64,000 nt of DNA from Cohnella silvisoli (GCF_021190915.1 NZ_JAIOAP010000003.1:372001-436000); one strand, 5' to 3'. Numbered from the stretch's first letter, positions 35,232-44,608 are shown. Translations and numbers: made by a program. Notes: a model not told the origin generated them from the letters alone.

Positions 35232-35247
35232 CGACCCTTAATTATAT

Positions 35248-35298
35248 AGGCTGGATAAAAGTGAAATGATTCAATATTTCACTATTATCCAGCCTTTT
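35248..35298 (+). terminator. Terminator after the LacI gene
   Basis: Long stem: GGCTGGATAA (35249-35258) with TTATCCAGCC (35285-35294), extended by AGTGAAAT/ATTTCACT, followed by TTTTCT. Confidence 0.85.
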
Positions 35299-35352
35299 CT
35301 GTCGTCCTGGGGGCATTGGATTAGTCGATAATGACGCCTCGTTATTTTTTTG

Positions 35353-35381
35353 TTGACAATAAAAATAACTATGGTTATATT
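35353..35381 (+). promoter_or_regulatory. Promoter of the sugar ABC cluster with internal dyad
   Basis: TTGACA (35353-35358), 17-bp spacer, TATATT (35376-35381). ATAAC-TATG-GTTAT forms a dyad between the two boxes, a plausible site for the upstream LacI regulator. The promoter itself is near consensus. Confidence 0.78.
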
Positions 35382-35429
35382 TGAGGAGTCACAAAAGTAC
35401 ATACAAGGGAAATTGAGAAAATCAGGAAA

Positions 35430-35444
35430 TGTTAAGCGGTTTCA
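35430..35444 (+). promoter_or_regulatory. Candidate cre-like or LacI-type operator
   Basis: TGTTAAGCGGTTTCA matches 13 of 15 positions of the CcpA cre consensus and lies about 50 bases downstream of the promoter, where it could act as a roadblock. It could equally be the local LacI operator. Confidence 0.35.
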
Positions 35445-35480
35445 AATTCGCAACAAATCAAAAATTACGGGGGGAAGAAC

Positions 35481-36818
35481 ATGAGAAGATCACGGTTTTT
35501 ATCGGTAATAGCGCTTATCAGCATGGTAGTGGCATTGGCAGCTTGCGGTTCGAATAAATCAAAGGGTGAGACAGCCTCAAGTCCATCCGCAACACAGAGT
35601 GCGACTACAACGACGGAAACGGGATTAAAGGGCGAATTGGTTTACTGGTCAATGTGGAACGAGAATGAAACTCAGGCAACGGTAATCAAAGAGGCTATTT
35701 CAGCTTTTGAGGCAGAGAACAAGGATGTCAAAATTAAGGTTCAATGGAATGGCCGTGACAACGGCAAGTTGATCAAGCCGGCGTTGGACGCAGGACAGCA
35801 AGTCGACATATTTGATTCGGACAATAACTCACTATCCGGATTTGAGAGCTATGCGCTGAAGCTGGACGACTACATGACCAAAGCCTACGCATCAACAAAC
35901 GGGAAAGCGTTGAAAGATGCTCTGGCGCCTGTATTCTACAATGCGATGCAGGTTGCGGCTACTGACGGCACATCCGTATATGGGATGCCTTATCAGCCTT
36001 ATATGTACTTAATCCCATATAACAAGGCTTTATTCGCGAAAGCAGGAATAACTGCCGCTCCTCAAACATGGGCCGAGTTCATGGAGGCATGCGAGAAGCT
36101 GAAAGTAGCAGGAATAACGCCTCTAACTGTTGATGATGCTTATATGGGAGTTTCTAGAATGTACCATTTCTCAAGATATCTGGGTCAAGAAGGCGTAGCT
36201 AAGCTTGTTAAGGACAAGACCGGCGCTGAATGGGATAACCCGACGGTGTTGAAGGCTGCTAAAGATATTGAAGAGTTGGCGTCAAAAGGGTATATATCCA
36301 AACAGGTTGCAACAAACAAATTCCCGGCGGGTCAGATTGAATTTGCGAACGGCTCTGCTGCAATGTACTTTGGAAATGGAACATGGCTACCGAATGAAGT
36401 GGCTACAGTCGTACCAGCTGATTTCCAATGGGGCGAATTCGCTTTCCCGGCAGTAGACGGCGGAGTGCAAGGTCGCGAAGCGGCTATATACGGAACGCAG
36501 TGTCTGGTTATTAATAACAAATCAAATGCTCCTGATGCCGCTGTTGCGTTTGCTGCTTCATTGGTAACAGGCAAGTTTGATTCGGAGCTTTCTAAACAGA
36601 CCAAAGGCATCGCGATGGGGACTGATTCAACTTGGGCTCCAGAGCTTGCAGATGCAAAAGCGGTGTTTGCCGAAGTAACGACACAGCTTACAAAAGGCGG
36701 CGGGTGGGATGAAGATGCCGACAAAAATGCAGTTGTAGGCGCAAACTATATTAAGCTGGTTACAGGAAAGATCACGGCTGAAGAATTCGTGAACAATTGC
36801 AAGAATAATGTCAAATAG
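35481..36818 (+). CDS. Sugar ABC transporter substrate-binding lipoprotein
   Basis: 445-residue extracellular binding protein: lipoprotein signal ending LAAC (Cys about residue 22), a Ser/Thr-rich linker, then a family-1 solute-binding fold (LVYWSMWNENE; FDSDNNSLSGFESYAL; GMPYQPYMYLIPYNKALFAKAG; the AAMYFGNGTW motif). GGGGGGAAG precedes the ATG. First gene of an operon with two permeases, a dehydrogenase and perhaps a secreted hydrolase. Ligand probably an oligosaccharide. Confidence 0.9.
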   Translation: MRRSRFLSVIALISMVVALAACGSNKSKGETASSPSATQSATTTTETGLKGELVYWSMWNENETQATVIKEAISAFEAENKDVKIKVQWNGRDNGKLIKPALDAGQQVDIFDSDNNSLSGFESYALKLDDYMTKAYASTNGKALKDALAPVFYNAMQVAATDGTSVYGMPYQPYMYLIPYNKALFAKAGITAAPQTWAEFMEACEKLKVAGITPLTVDDAYMGVSRMYHFSRYLGQEGVAKLVKDKTGAEWDNPTVLKAAKDIEELASKGYISKQVATNKFPAGQIEFANGSAAMYFGNGTWLPNEVATVVPADFQWGEFAFPAVDGGVQGREAAIYGTQCLVINNKSNAPDAAVAFAASLVTGKFDSELSKQTKGIAMGTDSTWAPELADAKAVFAEVTTQLTKGGGWDEDADKNAVVGANYIKLVTGKITAEEFVNNCKNNVK

Positions 36819-36843
36819 GTAATTAGATAAGGCAATGGTTGTA

Positions 36844-36871
36844 GTGGCGGAACATTATGATGTTCCGCCAC
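36844..36871 (+). other. Intercistronic hairpin between binding protein and permease genes
   Basis: Perfect 12-bp stem GTGGCGGAACAT/ATGTTCCGCCAC with a 4-base loop and no T-run. Such hairpins between binding-protein and permease genes commonly stabilise the upstream mRNA segment, giving more binding protein than permease. That effect is inferred. Confidence 0.7.
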
Positions 36872-36974
36872 AACAGTAATACTTGCTTCATTCAAGCTCC
36901 GTTGCGGCGCGGCCATGAAGAACCTGTAAGTACCAGTTGCCCTAAAAAATGTTTAGCGTCTGTGGAGGTTTAAC

Positions 36975-37889
36975 ATGAAAAGCAGTAAATTGATGTTTGT
37001 TGTTTTTTTGGGGCCGGCATTGCTGTCCTATTTGATTATTTACGTATATCCAGTTCTTAGAACGGCATTGATGAGTTTCTTCTACGTACAGAATATTACT
37101 GATAACAGCTCCGAGTGGAAGTTCGTTAAGCTTGATAACTATATCAACTTGTTGACGGACAATCAGTTGTTTATGCAATCCCTAAAGAATATAGGATATA
37201 TCTATTTCTGGGGTTTGCTAGGTGTCATGTTTTTTGCTTTATTGTTTGCTGTTATCCTTAACTCCGGTGTGCGGTTCAAAGAATTTTTTCGGTCCGTCCT
37301 CTATTTGCCCAATATCGTTGCAGCAGTAGCAATGGGTACGATGTGGGTGCAATACGTATTTAATTCTCAATATGGACTGTTAAGAAGCATTTTTAATTTT
37401 TTCGGATTAACCGGACTTGCTGAATTTGCGTGGACAGATGACACACATTTGCTTTTGTCCATGACCATTGCCTACAGCTTTGGCTGCATAGGCTACTTTA
37501 TGCTCATCTACATGGCGGCGATGGATAAAGTCCCTTCCGATTATTATGAAGCAGCTACTATAGAAGGCGCCGGCATATTCAATAAATTTTTCCGAATTAC
37601 ACTGCCATTAATACGCAATGTATTTCGGACTACGCTTGTTCTGTGGTCAACAGGCTGCATAGGTTTTTTTGCTTGGTCTCTCATGTTTTCAAACATCAAC
37701 TGGAACATAAGAACTGTAACGCCTATGGTGTATATGTATAATATCGTTTTTCAGGATGCAATAGGAATGGACCCGTCCCAAAAAAATGCCGGCGCCGGGG
37801 CTGCCGTAGGTATGATTCTGACGATTCTGGCTGTTGCTGTTTTTACAATCATAAATTTCGTGGTTAAAGAAGATGATGTGGAGTATTAA
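36975..37889 (+). CDS. Sugar ABC transporter permease (MalF-type)
   Basis: 304-residue inner-membrane protein with about six TM helices. The cytoplasmic EAA loop reads EAATIEGAGIFNKFFRITLPLI, where the shared ATPase docks. TGGAGG precedes the ATG. It pairs with the next gene to form the transport channel. No ATPase gene is present nearby, so the system presumably uses an MsmX-type ATPase encoded elsewhere. Confidence 0.9.
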   Translation: MKSSKLMFVVFLGPALLSYLIIYVYPVLRTALMSFFYVQNITDNSSEWKFVKLDNYINLLTDNQLFMQSLKNIGYIYFWGLLGVMFFALLFAVILNSGVRFKEFFRSVLYLPNIVAAVAMGTMWVQYVFNSQYGLLRSIFNFFGLTGLAEFAWTDDTHLLLSMTIAYSFGCIGYFMLIYMAAMDKVPSDYYEAATIEGAGIFNKFFRITLPLIRNVFRTTLVLWSTGCIGFFAWSLMFSNINWNIRTVTPMVYMYNIVFQDAIGMDPSQKNAGAGAAVGMILTILAVAVFTIINFVVKEDDVEY

Positions 37890-37909
37890 GCGAGGAGAGA
37901 AGGATCGCT

Positions 37910-38770
37910 ATGCGCACAAACAAAACATTAAATAGGTTCTCACTATCGAAGGAACTACCGTTGCTTCCTGGCTATATTTTGGTAACTATATGGGTTGTAT
38001 TCACACTGATTATGGTGGGCTGGGTTTGTTTGGCTTCGTTATCGACGACCAAAAGCATCTTTTCGGGAAATATACTGGGGGATGGCATCCATTTTGAAAG
38101 CTACAAACATGCTTTTCTAGATAACAACTTAGGCGCTTATACCCTGAACAGCATTATATATACTTCTGTTTCAATCACAGGAATGCTGCTTATTGCCGCT
38201 CCTGCCTCTTATATGTTGGCAAGGTTTAAATTCAGGGGGAACAAATTCATTCAGGGCATGTTTGTCGTTGCAATGGGAATTCCGAGCATCATGGTCATCC
38301 TGCCTTTGTTTTCATTGGCTGCACAACTGGGAGTTCTGAATTCACGAATAACATTAATTATTGTATATATCTTTACAGGCATACCGTTTACTTTATTCTT
38401 TTTGCATACTTTTTTCTCAAATTTGTCTCGTTCTTTTGAAGAATCGGCGGCGATAGACGGCTGCGGTCCTATAAAAACGTTTTGGGTCATCATGCTGCCA
38501 CTGGCTTCGCCAGGTATTATTACCGTTACTATATTTAATTTTATCGGTATTTGGAATGAGTTTTTTATGGCGCTCATTTTTGCAAACCACTCTTCGTTAC
38601 GGCCGCTTGCAGTAGGCGTATACGCGACGATGAAATCCTTTCTGTATGCAGGTGACTGGCCCGGTATGTTTACAGGCGTTGTCGTGATTTTCATTCCAAC
38701 ATTAATCCTGTATATCCTGCTGTCCAAAAAAATCATTGCTGGTGTAACCGGAGGGGCGGTTAAAGGATAA
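37910..38770 (+). CDS. Sugar ABC transporter permease (MalG-type)
   Basis: 286-residue permease with six TM helices and the EAA loop EESAAIDGCGPIKTFWVIMLPLA. Its C-terminal region (PLAVGVYATMKSF; FIPTLILYILLSKKIIAG) is typical of MalG-type CUT1 partners. 20 bases after the previous stop, with GAGGAGAG upstream. Confidence 0.9.
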   Translation: MRTNKTLNRFSLSKELPLLPGYILVTIWVVFTLIMVGWVCLASLSTTKSIFSGNILGDGIHFESYKHAFLDNNLGAYTLNSIIYTSVSITGMLLIAAPASYMLARFKFRGNKFIQGMFVVAMGIPSIMVILPLFSLAAQLGVLNSRITLIIVYIFTGIPFTLFFLHTFFSNLSRSFEESAAIDGCGPIKTFWVIMLPLASPGIITVTIFNFIGIWNEFFMALIFANHSSLRPLAVGVYATMKSFLYAGDWPGMFTGVVVIFIPTLILYILLSKKIIAGVTGGAVKG

Positions 38771-38828
38771 ATAAGAAAGGAAAGGTTAGCAGAATACATG
38801 TTCATACGATTGATTAGGAGGTCCTGTT

Positions 38829-39962
38829 TTGAATCTGGGTGTGATAGGTTACGGTCTCAGAATGCGAACTGTAATTGGTGAAATAATGAAGCTGGACCCT
38901 TCATGCCAAGTGACAGCCGTCGTTGATTTGAACAATAATGCAATAAGCGCACGTATGAGGGAACAGGGCACAGAAGATATTCGGTTCTATACATCGACTG
39001 AAGAAATGCTGGATGCGGAGCGGCTTGACGGAGTGCTAGTCGGAACCAGATGTTCTTTGCATACAGAAATGGCATTAAAAATTATGCCAAGAGGTATTCC
39101 TTTATTTCTGGAAAAGCCTGTTTCCACAAATATGGAAGACCTGCTTCGCTTGAAACGGGCATATGATGATTTGCATTCCCCGGTTGTCGTCTCATTTCCA
39201 CTGAGAATGACAACGATTGTGAAATCGGTTAAGGAAATCGTCGATTCAGGTAAGATCGGCACTGTGGAACACGTTCAAGCGGTAAATAACGTGCCTTATG
39301 GAAGTGTTTACTTCCAATCCTGGTATCGGGACGAGAGCATCACGGGCGGATTATTTCTACAGAAGGCAACTCATGATTTCGATTACATTAACCATGTTCT
39401 GCAGTATAAACCAATAGAAGTTTGTGCGATGACCTCCAAGCAAGTGTTTAAAGGCACGAAACCAGCTGAATTAAAGTGCAAAGATTGCGAAGAAAAGCAT
39501 ACTTGCGCCGACAGTAAAGCTTTCAAAACCGGCGAGGAAGGAGATTGGGAGTATTGCTGCTTCGCGGAAGATACCGGAAACGAGGACTCGGGAAGCGCGA
39601 TAATCCGCTATGAATCGGGCATGCATGTTTCGTATTCCCACAATTTTTTCGCGCGTAGGGAGGCTGGGAGACGCGGGGCTCGCTTCCTCGGATATAAAGG
39701 AACGGTAGAATTCGATTTTATCAAAGGTAAAATTATGGTCATGATGCATCATACACCGCGGGTAGAAACATATGAATTCGAAGCAGGAAAAGGACATTAT
39801 GGAGGAGATGCCGCTTTGGCGGAAAACTTCGTTCGAATGATGAAAAACGGTGCGTCCTCGCAATCTTCATTGGAAGACGGACTGACAAGCGCGCTGATGT
39901 GCTTGAAAGCAAGAGAATCAGCTATTTCAAGGCAATTCCAGGCAATAGGCTGGGATTTCTAA
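38829..39962 (+). CDS. Gfo/Idh/MocA-family oxidoreductase with Cys cluster
   Basis: 377-residue NAD(P)-dependent sugar dehydrogenase-like protein. The Rossmann start is LGVIGYGLRMR, and the catalytic-region Lys is in LEKPVST. A Cys-rich insert (KCKDCEEKHTC, then EYCCF) near residues 218-242 could bind zinc. TTG start with AGGAGG 7 bases upstream. It follows the sugar permeases and may oxidise the imported sugar. Substrate unknown. Confidence 0.87.
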   Translation: MNLGVIGYGLRMRTVIGEIMKLDPSCQVTAVVDLNNNAISARMREQGTEDIRFYTSTEEMLDAERLDGVLVGTRCSLHTEMALKIMPRGIPLFLEKPVSTNMEDLLRLKRAYDDLHSPVVVSFPLRMTTIVKSVKEIVDSGKIGTVEHVQAVNNVPYGSVYFQSWYRDESITGGLFLQKATHDFDYINHVLQYKPIEVCAMTSKQVFKGTKPAELKCKDCEEKHTCADSKAFKTGEEGDWEYCCFAEDTGNEDSGSAIIRYESGMHVSYSHNFFARREAGRRGARFLGYKGTVEFDFIKGKIMVMMHHTPRVETYEFEAGKGHYGGDAALAENFVRMMKNGASSQSSLEDGLTSALMCLKARESAISRQFQAIGWDF

Positions 39963-40177
39963 CTAACAAACTTTTCTCCATTTGGCGTTTTCGACCATTC
40001 ATATACGCGAACAAAAAATCATGAAGGCGAGGTGGGAAAATGGTGCGCAAACGATACTCTTGAGGAAGGATGCGATTTTAAAAAAAGGCAATCTATACGG
40101 AAGATGCGTACTTTGATTACGTCAAATTCACGATCACGTATGTCGATGCCGACGGGACAGTTAATCAAGACAAATGA
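39963..40177 (+). pseudogene. Possible decayed coding remnant between dehydrogenase and hydrolase genes
   Basis: Without a start codon, one frame reads FDHSYTRTKNHEGEVGKWCA and on to EEGCDFKK; after a shift near 40085 another reads AIYTEDAYFDYVKFTITYVD and ends at TGA 40177. The pattern looks like the strand-rich end of a secreted or sugar-binding protein with a frameshift. I cannot name the family, and chance is possible. Confidence 0.3.
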
Positions 40178-40188
40178 AAGCGCTTAAA
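40174..40188 (+). promoter_or_regulatory. Candidate cre site upstream of the GH123-like gene
   Basis: ATGAAAGCGCTTAAA matches the CcpA cre consensus at all but one key position (A for the final C), about 50 bases before the start codon. Carbon catabolite control of the secreted hydrolase would be expected. Confidence 0.45.
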
Positions 40189-40237
40189 AAAAAGACATAT
40201 TTCTCCGTAATTCACACAAATCAAGGAGGTAAGGACA

Positions 40238-43200
40238 ATGAAGAGAATAGTTATATGGGCATTATGTGCGTTGTTGGCGTTCGTTGCAGTACCCACCGGT
40301 TCATCTGCAGCACCGGCATCAAGGATATGGGTGGCGCCGAATACGGTAAAGATTACAAAAATTCAGGGACCGCCTGCGAGTTCCCAAGGTTCAGTAAATA
40401 TCAAGATGGCTAAAAATGAATATGAAAGCGCGCAGGTAATTGTTACCGCCGGTTCAACGGCAATCAACAGTGTGACAGCCAGTATTTCTAACCTGGTGTC
40501 GGGCGCGAATACGATATCGGCAAGCGACGTGAAGTTATACGTACAGCATTATATTAATGTTACGGTTACAACATCGGGGTCAACCGGGGATTTTGGAACT
40601 GGCTGGTATCCGGATGCAATGATCCCCTACCAGAATTACATGCAGGTAAAAACAAATCTTAGTGTTCCGGCCAATAGCAATCAGGGATTATGGTTTACTT
40701 TCAAGACGAGCAGCCAGACGCCAGCGGGCACATATACAGGAAACATAACGATTACGGCTGATGGTGTAAACAGCATTGTTCCTGTCGAATTGAAGGTTTG
40801 GAATTTCAGTCTAACGGATGAGACACATTCCATGAGCAGCTTCGCGATCTGGGGGGGAGATATGTTAATTGCGGGACATCCAGGCATCGTACAGAATAGT
40901 CCGCAATACTGGACGTTGATGCAGAACTATTATAATTACCTGCTAGACTACCGCGTGTCTGCAGGGAAGCTCCCAATTCCTGAGACGGATATCAACGCTT
41001 ACATTCAACAGGCTGCACAATATGTAAACAATCCGAGGGTTCCCTCCTACAATATTTCATACACGCAAGGAGATTTCAATAACGGCAGGGCTGCGCAAAT
41101 CGTTCAAGGCCTGAGAAACGCCGGTCTGCTCAATAATAAAGCATTCTACTATCTCGGCGCCGAGATCGACGAGCCCAACCCGGCTATGTACCCGGCCGTT
41201 ATTGACTTTTCCAATAAAATAAAGGCGCTTGATCCTAATCTGCGGCATGTTGTAACTGTCGAACCGGTGAAGGAATTGATGGGTACTGTTAATACATTTA
41301 CACCTCTTTTCTATTATTTAACAAATGATTATATCAGGAAGATGAGTGCAGAACATTTTAAGACGCCTGGTAATGAACTCTGGTGGTATGGCTGTGTGGG
41401 ACCGCAACATCCTTATCCATCGTACCATATTGATGATTACACATTAGGCGCGAGAGTTATTTCATGGATGCAGAAATCGTATGGGATTAAAGGAAATCTG
41501 TACTGGGCGGTAAATATTTATAAAAAATATGTCAATGGGCAGTACATCGCAAGAGATATCTGGAATGATCCGATGGCATTTTCCCCCGGTGCGAACGGCG
41601 ACGGATTCCTGTTGTATCCCGGAACGGCTTACAACATTAACGGGCCAATCGGAACGATAAGGTTGGAAGCGATACGCGACGGAAATGAAGACTACGAATA
41701 TCTGTGGACCCTGGAACAGAAACTGAATGCTGCAGCGACTACGCTAGGAGTAAATGTAAAGCTGGACGATATCATGCAACCGTTGTATGACAGATTGTTC
41801 GGCAATGTAAACGACTATTCCAAAAATCCAGAGGTAATGGACAGCGTCAGAGACGAAGTAGCTGCGATGATTGAAAGCTTGGATAAGAATCCTAAAGCGC
41901 TTGCAGTTTTTGGAACTGCAAATACTACAAGTGCTCAAAAAGAGATTACAGTATATGCAGAACAGGGTACAACAGTAAAAGTAAACGGTACAGTCGTTAA
42001 TGCAAGCGGCACAGTAGGAAATGCCAGCAAATACACGACAAGTGTAGCCGCAGTCCCCGGTTTCAACCAGATGACGTTGGAATATTCCAAAAACGGAAAT
42101 ACAGTAAGTATGGTCAGAAGTTTCATATGGACCTTTTATTCAACGAGTTCAATCAACAATTTTGATAATTCAACTGAACTGGGCAAACTGAGCACCCAAA
42201 ATGGCGTGACTTTGAGCCTTTCAACCCAGCATGTCACACAGGGGACGAATGCGTTGAAAGCTGTTATTCCGGCAACTGTTCAATACCCCGGATTTTACCT
42301 TAACGTGGATACAGGGTTAAATGACATGCGCAAATACAAGACGTTGGAGATGGATATCTACAACGAAAGCAGTACGACGCAATATTTTTATGGAAAGTTC
42401 TTCAATACGAGCGGGCAAGTTCACGATAGAAGGATCGGATTTCTGACGCCGGGGCAAAATCATGTATCATTTGATCTGAGGAGCATGCCATCAAGCTTTA
42501 ACAAAGCGACCATCAATCAGATTTTATTCTGGCTGGATGGCAATAATCCAGCTCCCATAAACCTGTATGTGGACAAGTTATATCTCATCAAAAGCGGGCT
42601 TACGGATATAAACAATTTTGAATCGGCAGCTGATATTCAAAGATTTAGCGCTCAGAACGGAGTAACATTAAGCCGCTCCAAAGAAGTTGTCGCAAATGGA
42701 AGTAATGCGATGAAGGCGGTAATACCTGCTACAAACCAATTCCCGGGATTCTATATCAACACTGATGCAAGCTTCAGCAATGTTTATCATTATTCGTCAT
42801 TGGAACTGGACGTCTATAATGACAGCAATGTCAGCCAGGAGTTTTTTGTCAAATTCGTCAACAGTAAAGGGCAGGTAAGCGACAGAAAAGCAGCAGATCT
42901 TGCACCGGGAAAAGTAACCCATGTTTCATATCCATTGAGCGACATATCCTCTTCTTTTGACAAGTCGGTCGTAAGCACGATCATGTTCTGGATGTGGGGC
43001 GGCAACAGCCAGGTGTCCAACCTATATATCGATAATTTCGGCTTTATTGATCTTGCCACAACCGGTTCGATCTACCAGGCACATGTACAGAATATAGGCT
43101 GGCAAAGCTGGGTCAATAACGAAGCTACTGCAGGAACGGTCGGACAGAACTTGCAAATGGAAGCTTTGAAAGTTATGTTGACCAGTCCACCGGCAGGCGC

Positions 43201-43468
43201 ACATATTAAATACCAGGCACATGTGCAGAGTGTAGGCTGGCAAAGCTGGGTATACGATGGTGCGATTGCAGGTACAACAGGCCAGAGTTTGCGAATGGAA
43301 GCGGTTAAGATTATGCTTGAAGGCGCACCGGCTGGCTATCATGTCAAATACAGGGCGTATGTAACCAACATAGGCTGGCAAAATTGGGTGTTGGATGGTG
43401 CGATAGCGGGTACGACAGGCCAGAGTTTACCGATTCAGGCTATTGAGATATCTGTATATAATGAGTGA
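40238..43468 (+). CDS. Secreted GH123/DUF4091-type glycoside hydrolase with C-terminal ChW repeats
   Basis: 1076 residues. Signal peptide to about residue 25 (ends SSAA). The N-terminal beta-sandwich and catalytic barrel contain YYLGAEIDEPNP with the Asp-Glu pair D311-E312, the arrangement used by GH123 beta-N-acetylgalactosaminidases, and a DUF4091 ending IRLEAIRDGNEDYEYL. Then come two homologous carbohydrate-binding-like modules (about 640-790 and 795-945, each with GVTLS, PGFY, FYGKF/FFVKF) and three ChW repeats (GWQSWV, GWQSWV, GWQNWV; about 950-1076), surface modules best known from clostridia. AAGGAGG precedes the ATG. Substrate is likely a GalNAc-containing glycan. Confidence 0.8.
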   Translation: MKRIVIWALCALLAFVAVPTGSSAAPASRIWVAPNTVKITKIQGPPASSQGSVNIKMAKNEYESAQVIVTAGSTAINSVTASISNLVSGANTISASDVKLYVQHYINVTVTTSGSTGDFGTGWYPDAMIPYQNYMQVKTNLSVPANSNQGLWFTFKTSSQTPAGTYTGNITITADGVNSIVPVELKVWNFSLTDETHSMSSFAIWGGDMLIAGHPGIVQNSPQYWTLMQNYYNYLLDYRVSAGKLPIPETDINAYIQQAAQYVNNPRVPSYNISYTQGDFNNGRAAQIVQGLRNAGLLNNKAFYYLGAEIDEPNPAMYPAVIDFSNKIKALDPNLRHVVTVEPVKELMGTVNTFTPLFYYLTNDYIRKMSAEHFKTPGNELWWYGCVGPQHPYPSYHIDDYTLGARVISWMQKSYGIKGNLYWAVNIYKKYVNGQYIARDIWNDPMAFSPGANGDGFLLYPGTAYNINGPIGTIRLEAIRDGNEDYEYLWTLEQKLNAAATTLGVNVKLDDIMQPLYDRLFGNVNDYSKNPEVMDSVRDEVAAMIESLDKNPKALAVFGTANTTSAQKEITVYAEQGTTVKVNGTVVNASGTVGNASKYTTSVAAVPGFNQMTLEYSKNGNTVSMVRSFIWTFYSTSSINNFDNSTELGKLSTQNGVTLSLSTQHVTQGTNALKAVIPATVQYPGFYLNVDTGLNDMRKYKTLEMDIYNESSTTQYFYGKFFNTSGQVHDRRIGFLTPGQNHVSFDLRSMPSSFNKATINQILFWLDGNNPAPINLYVDKLYLIKSGLTDINNFESAADIQRFSAQNGVTLSRSKEVVANGSNAMKAVIPATNQFPGFYINTDASFSNVYHYSSLELDVYNDSNVSQEFFVKFVNSKGQVSDRKAADLAPGKVTHVSYPLSDISSSFDKSVVSTIMFWMWGGNSQVSNLYIDNFGFIDLATTGSIYQAHVQNIGWQSWVNNEATAGTVGQNLQMEALKVMLTSPPAGAHIKYQAHVQSVGWQSWVYDGAIAGTTGQSLRMEAVKIMLEGAPAGYHVKYRAYVTNIGWQNWVLDGAIAGTTGQSLPIQAIEISVYNE

Positions 43469-43520
43469 AAATAAGATAAAGTTCTAGACATTGTACGGCC
43501 TGGATAAGTAAATGATGCAG

Positions 43521-43551
43521 GGGCAGGCAGAATGCATGCATTCGTCTGCCC
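43521..43551 (+). other. Palindromic hairpin after the GH123-like gene
   Basis: GGGCAG/CTGCCC arms enclose the 14-bp perfect palindrome GAATGCATGCATTC. There is no T-run, so a terminator is not clear. Confidence 0.45.
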
Positions 43552-43600
43552 TCTCTGCCATCGCATAAGTAAACATTAAAATTTAATTAGACCCGATTGA

Positions 43601-44014
43601 ATGAGCCTGCCTCATGTCATGTTAATTCCCCGTATTATTATAACTTTGATTTATAGCTATGGTCCGATGGCCGGCATTGTAATGGCCTTTCAGAAGTTCA
43701 ACCCTGCATTGGTTTTTTTTAAATCCAAGTGTGTGGGGGTAGAAAACTTTGAGTATATCGTGAATTTACCGGATTTTTATCAAATTCTCATGAATACAGT
43801 TGCCATTTCGTTCTGGAAAATTATGCTGGGTTTATTGATACCTATAATAATTGCCATCCTGTTGAATGAAGTTCATCAAAGTTGGTTGAAAAAGAGTATA
43901 CAAACAAGTATTTACCTTCCGTATTTTTTTTCGTGGGTCATTTTTGGCGGAATAATTGTAGAGGTTTTTTCATTAAAGGGTCCCCTGAATATTTTTCTTG
44001 AGAATATTGGTTGA
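43601..44014 (+). pseudogene. LplB-type sugar ABC permease, C-terminally truncated
   Basis: 137 residues match only the first half of LplB-type permeases (IYSYGPMAGIVMAFQKFNPA; NTVAISFWKIMLGLLIPIII; SWVIFGGIIVE) and end at FLENIG with a stop. The normal length is about 300 residues and the EAA docking loop is missing. No sensible ribosome binding site precedes the start. The break lies close to the transposase stump at 44294, so deletion linked to an IS is likely. Confidence 0.8.
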
Positions 44015-44086
44015 TAATGTAGTATTACAGCATAACAATTGATTCGGCTTTTCGCTGTACTAAGCCGGAAGCAATAAGATTTGCGT

Positions 44087-44135
44087 CCCATGTCGAAATC
44101 ATGAGAAGTTATTGCGACATGGGGCGGTTCTTTTC
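44087..44135 (+). terminator. Terminator-like hairpin after the truncated permease
   Basis: CCCATGTCG (44087-44095) with CGACATGGG (44115-44123), followed after a few bases by TTCTTTTCATTTT. Confidence 0.5.
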
Positions 44136-44293
44136 ATTTTGAGTTTTTCATGTAGCCTCTCGGGATTAGACAGGGGGTTGAGGGGAGATGGCGGAGGAAA
44201 TCAGGGGAATGGCGTTGGAAAGGATGGAAAGTGAAAACCAGTTTCAAAAAAGGACAGACTCCGCCAATTTGCAAGACGTTAATTTTTTAAAAT

Positions 44294-44521
44294 TTAGGCG
44301 GCAGTGGGGAAAAACAAGGATTTCAGTTTGTCCCATTCGTCCTTCTGGCTGACGTACCAGGGATCCATGTGCTGGCAGATCATAATGCTATAGATGCGCA
44401 TATACCACATTTGGGTGGAGCGGTGCCGGCCGGATTCGAGGTGGTAATCGACTTTCTCGCGCTTGTTGGAACGCTCAATGGATGTGCGTCGCTTATAGAC
44501 CAGCTTCCACTTCTCCGAGTC
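44294..44521 (-). pseudogene. DDE transposase, C-terminal 75-residue stump
   Basis: On the minus strand an open stretch without a start codon reads DSEKWKLVYKRRTSIERSNK and on to FFPTAA before a stop. The ERSNKREKVDYHLESGRHRS segment carries the catalytic Glu region typical of IS4-like/DDE transposases. Everything upstream is lost. The exact IS family is not certain. Confidence 0.78.
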
Positions 44522-44571
44522 ACGTTAGTTTAACAAGCAGGCTGCAATTGGTAAATTTATCACTCATAAAA

Positions 44572-44608
44572 AGAACTCTCCAGACGCGGAGGGTTCTCAC
44601 ATTTTTTT
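44572..44608 (+). terminator. Terminator-like hairpin beside repeat copy B
   Basis: AGAACTCTCC (44572-44581) pairs with GGAGGGTTCT (44588-44597; one G-U pair), then CACA and a 7-T run. It abuts the inverted-repeat copy at 44608. Confidence 0.6.
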
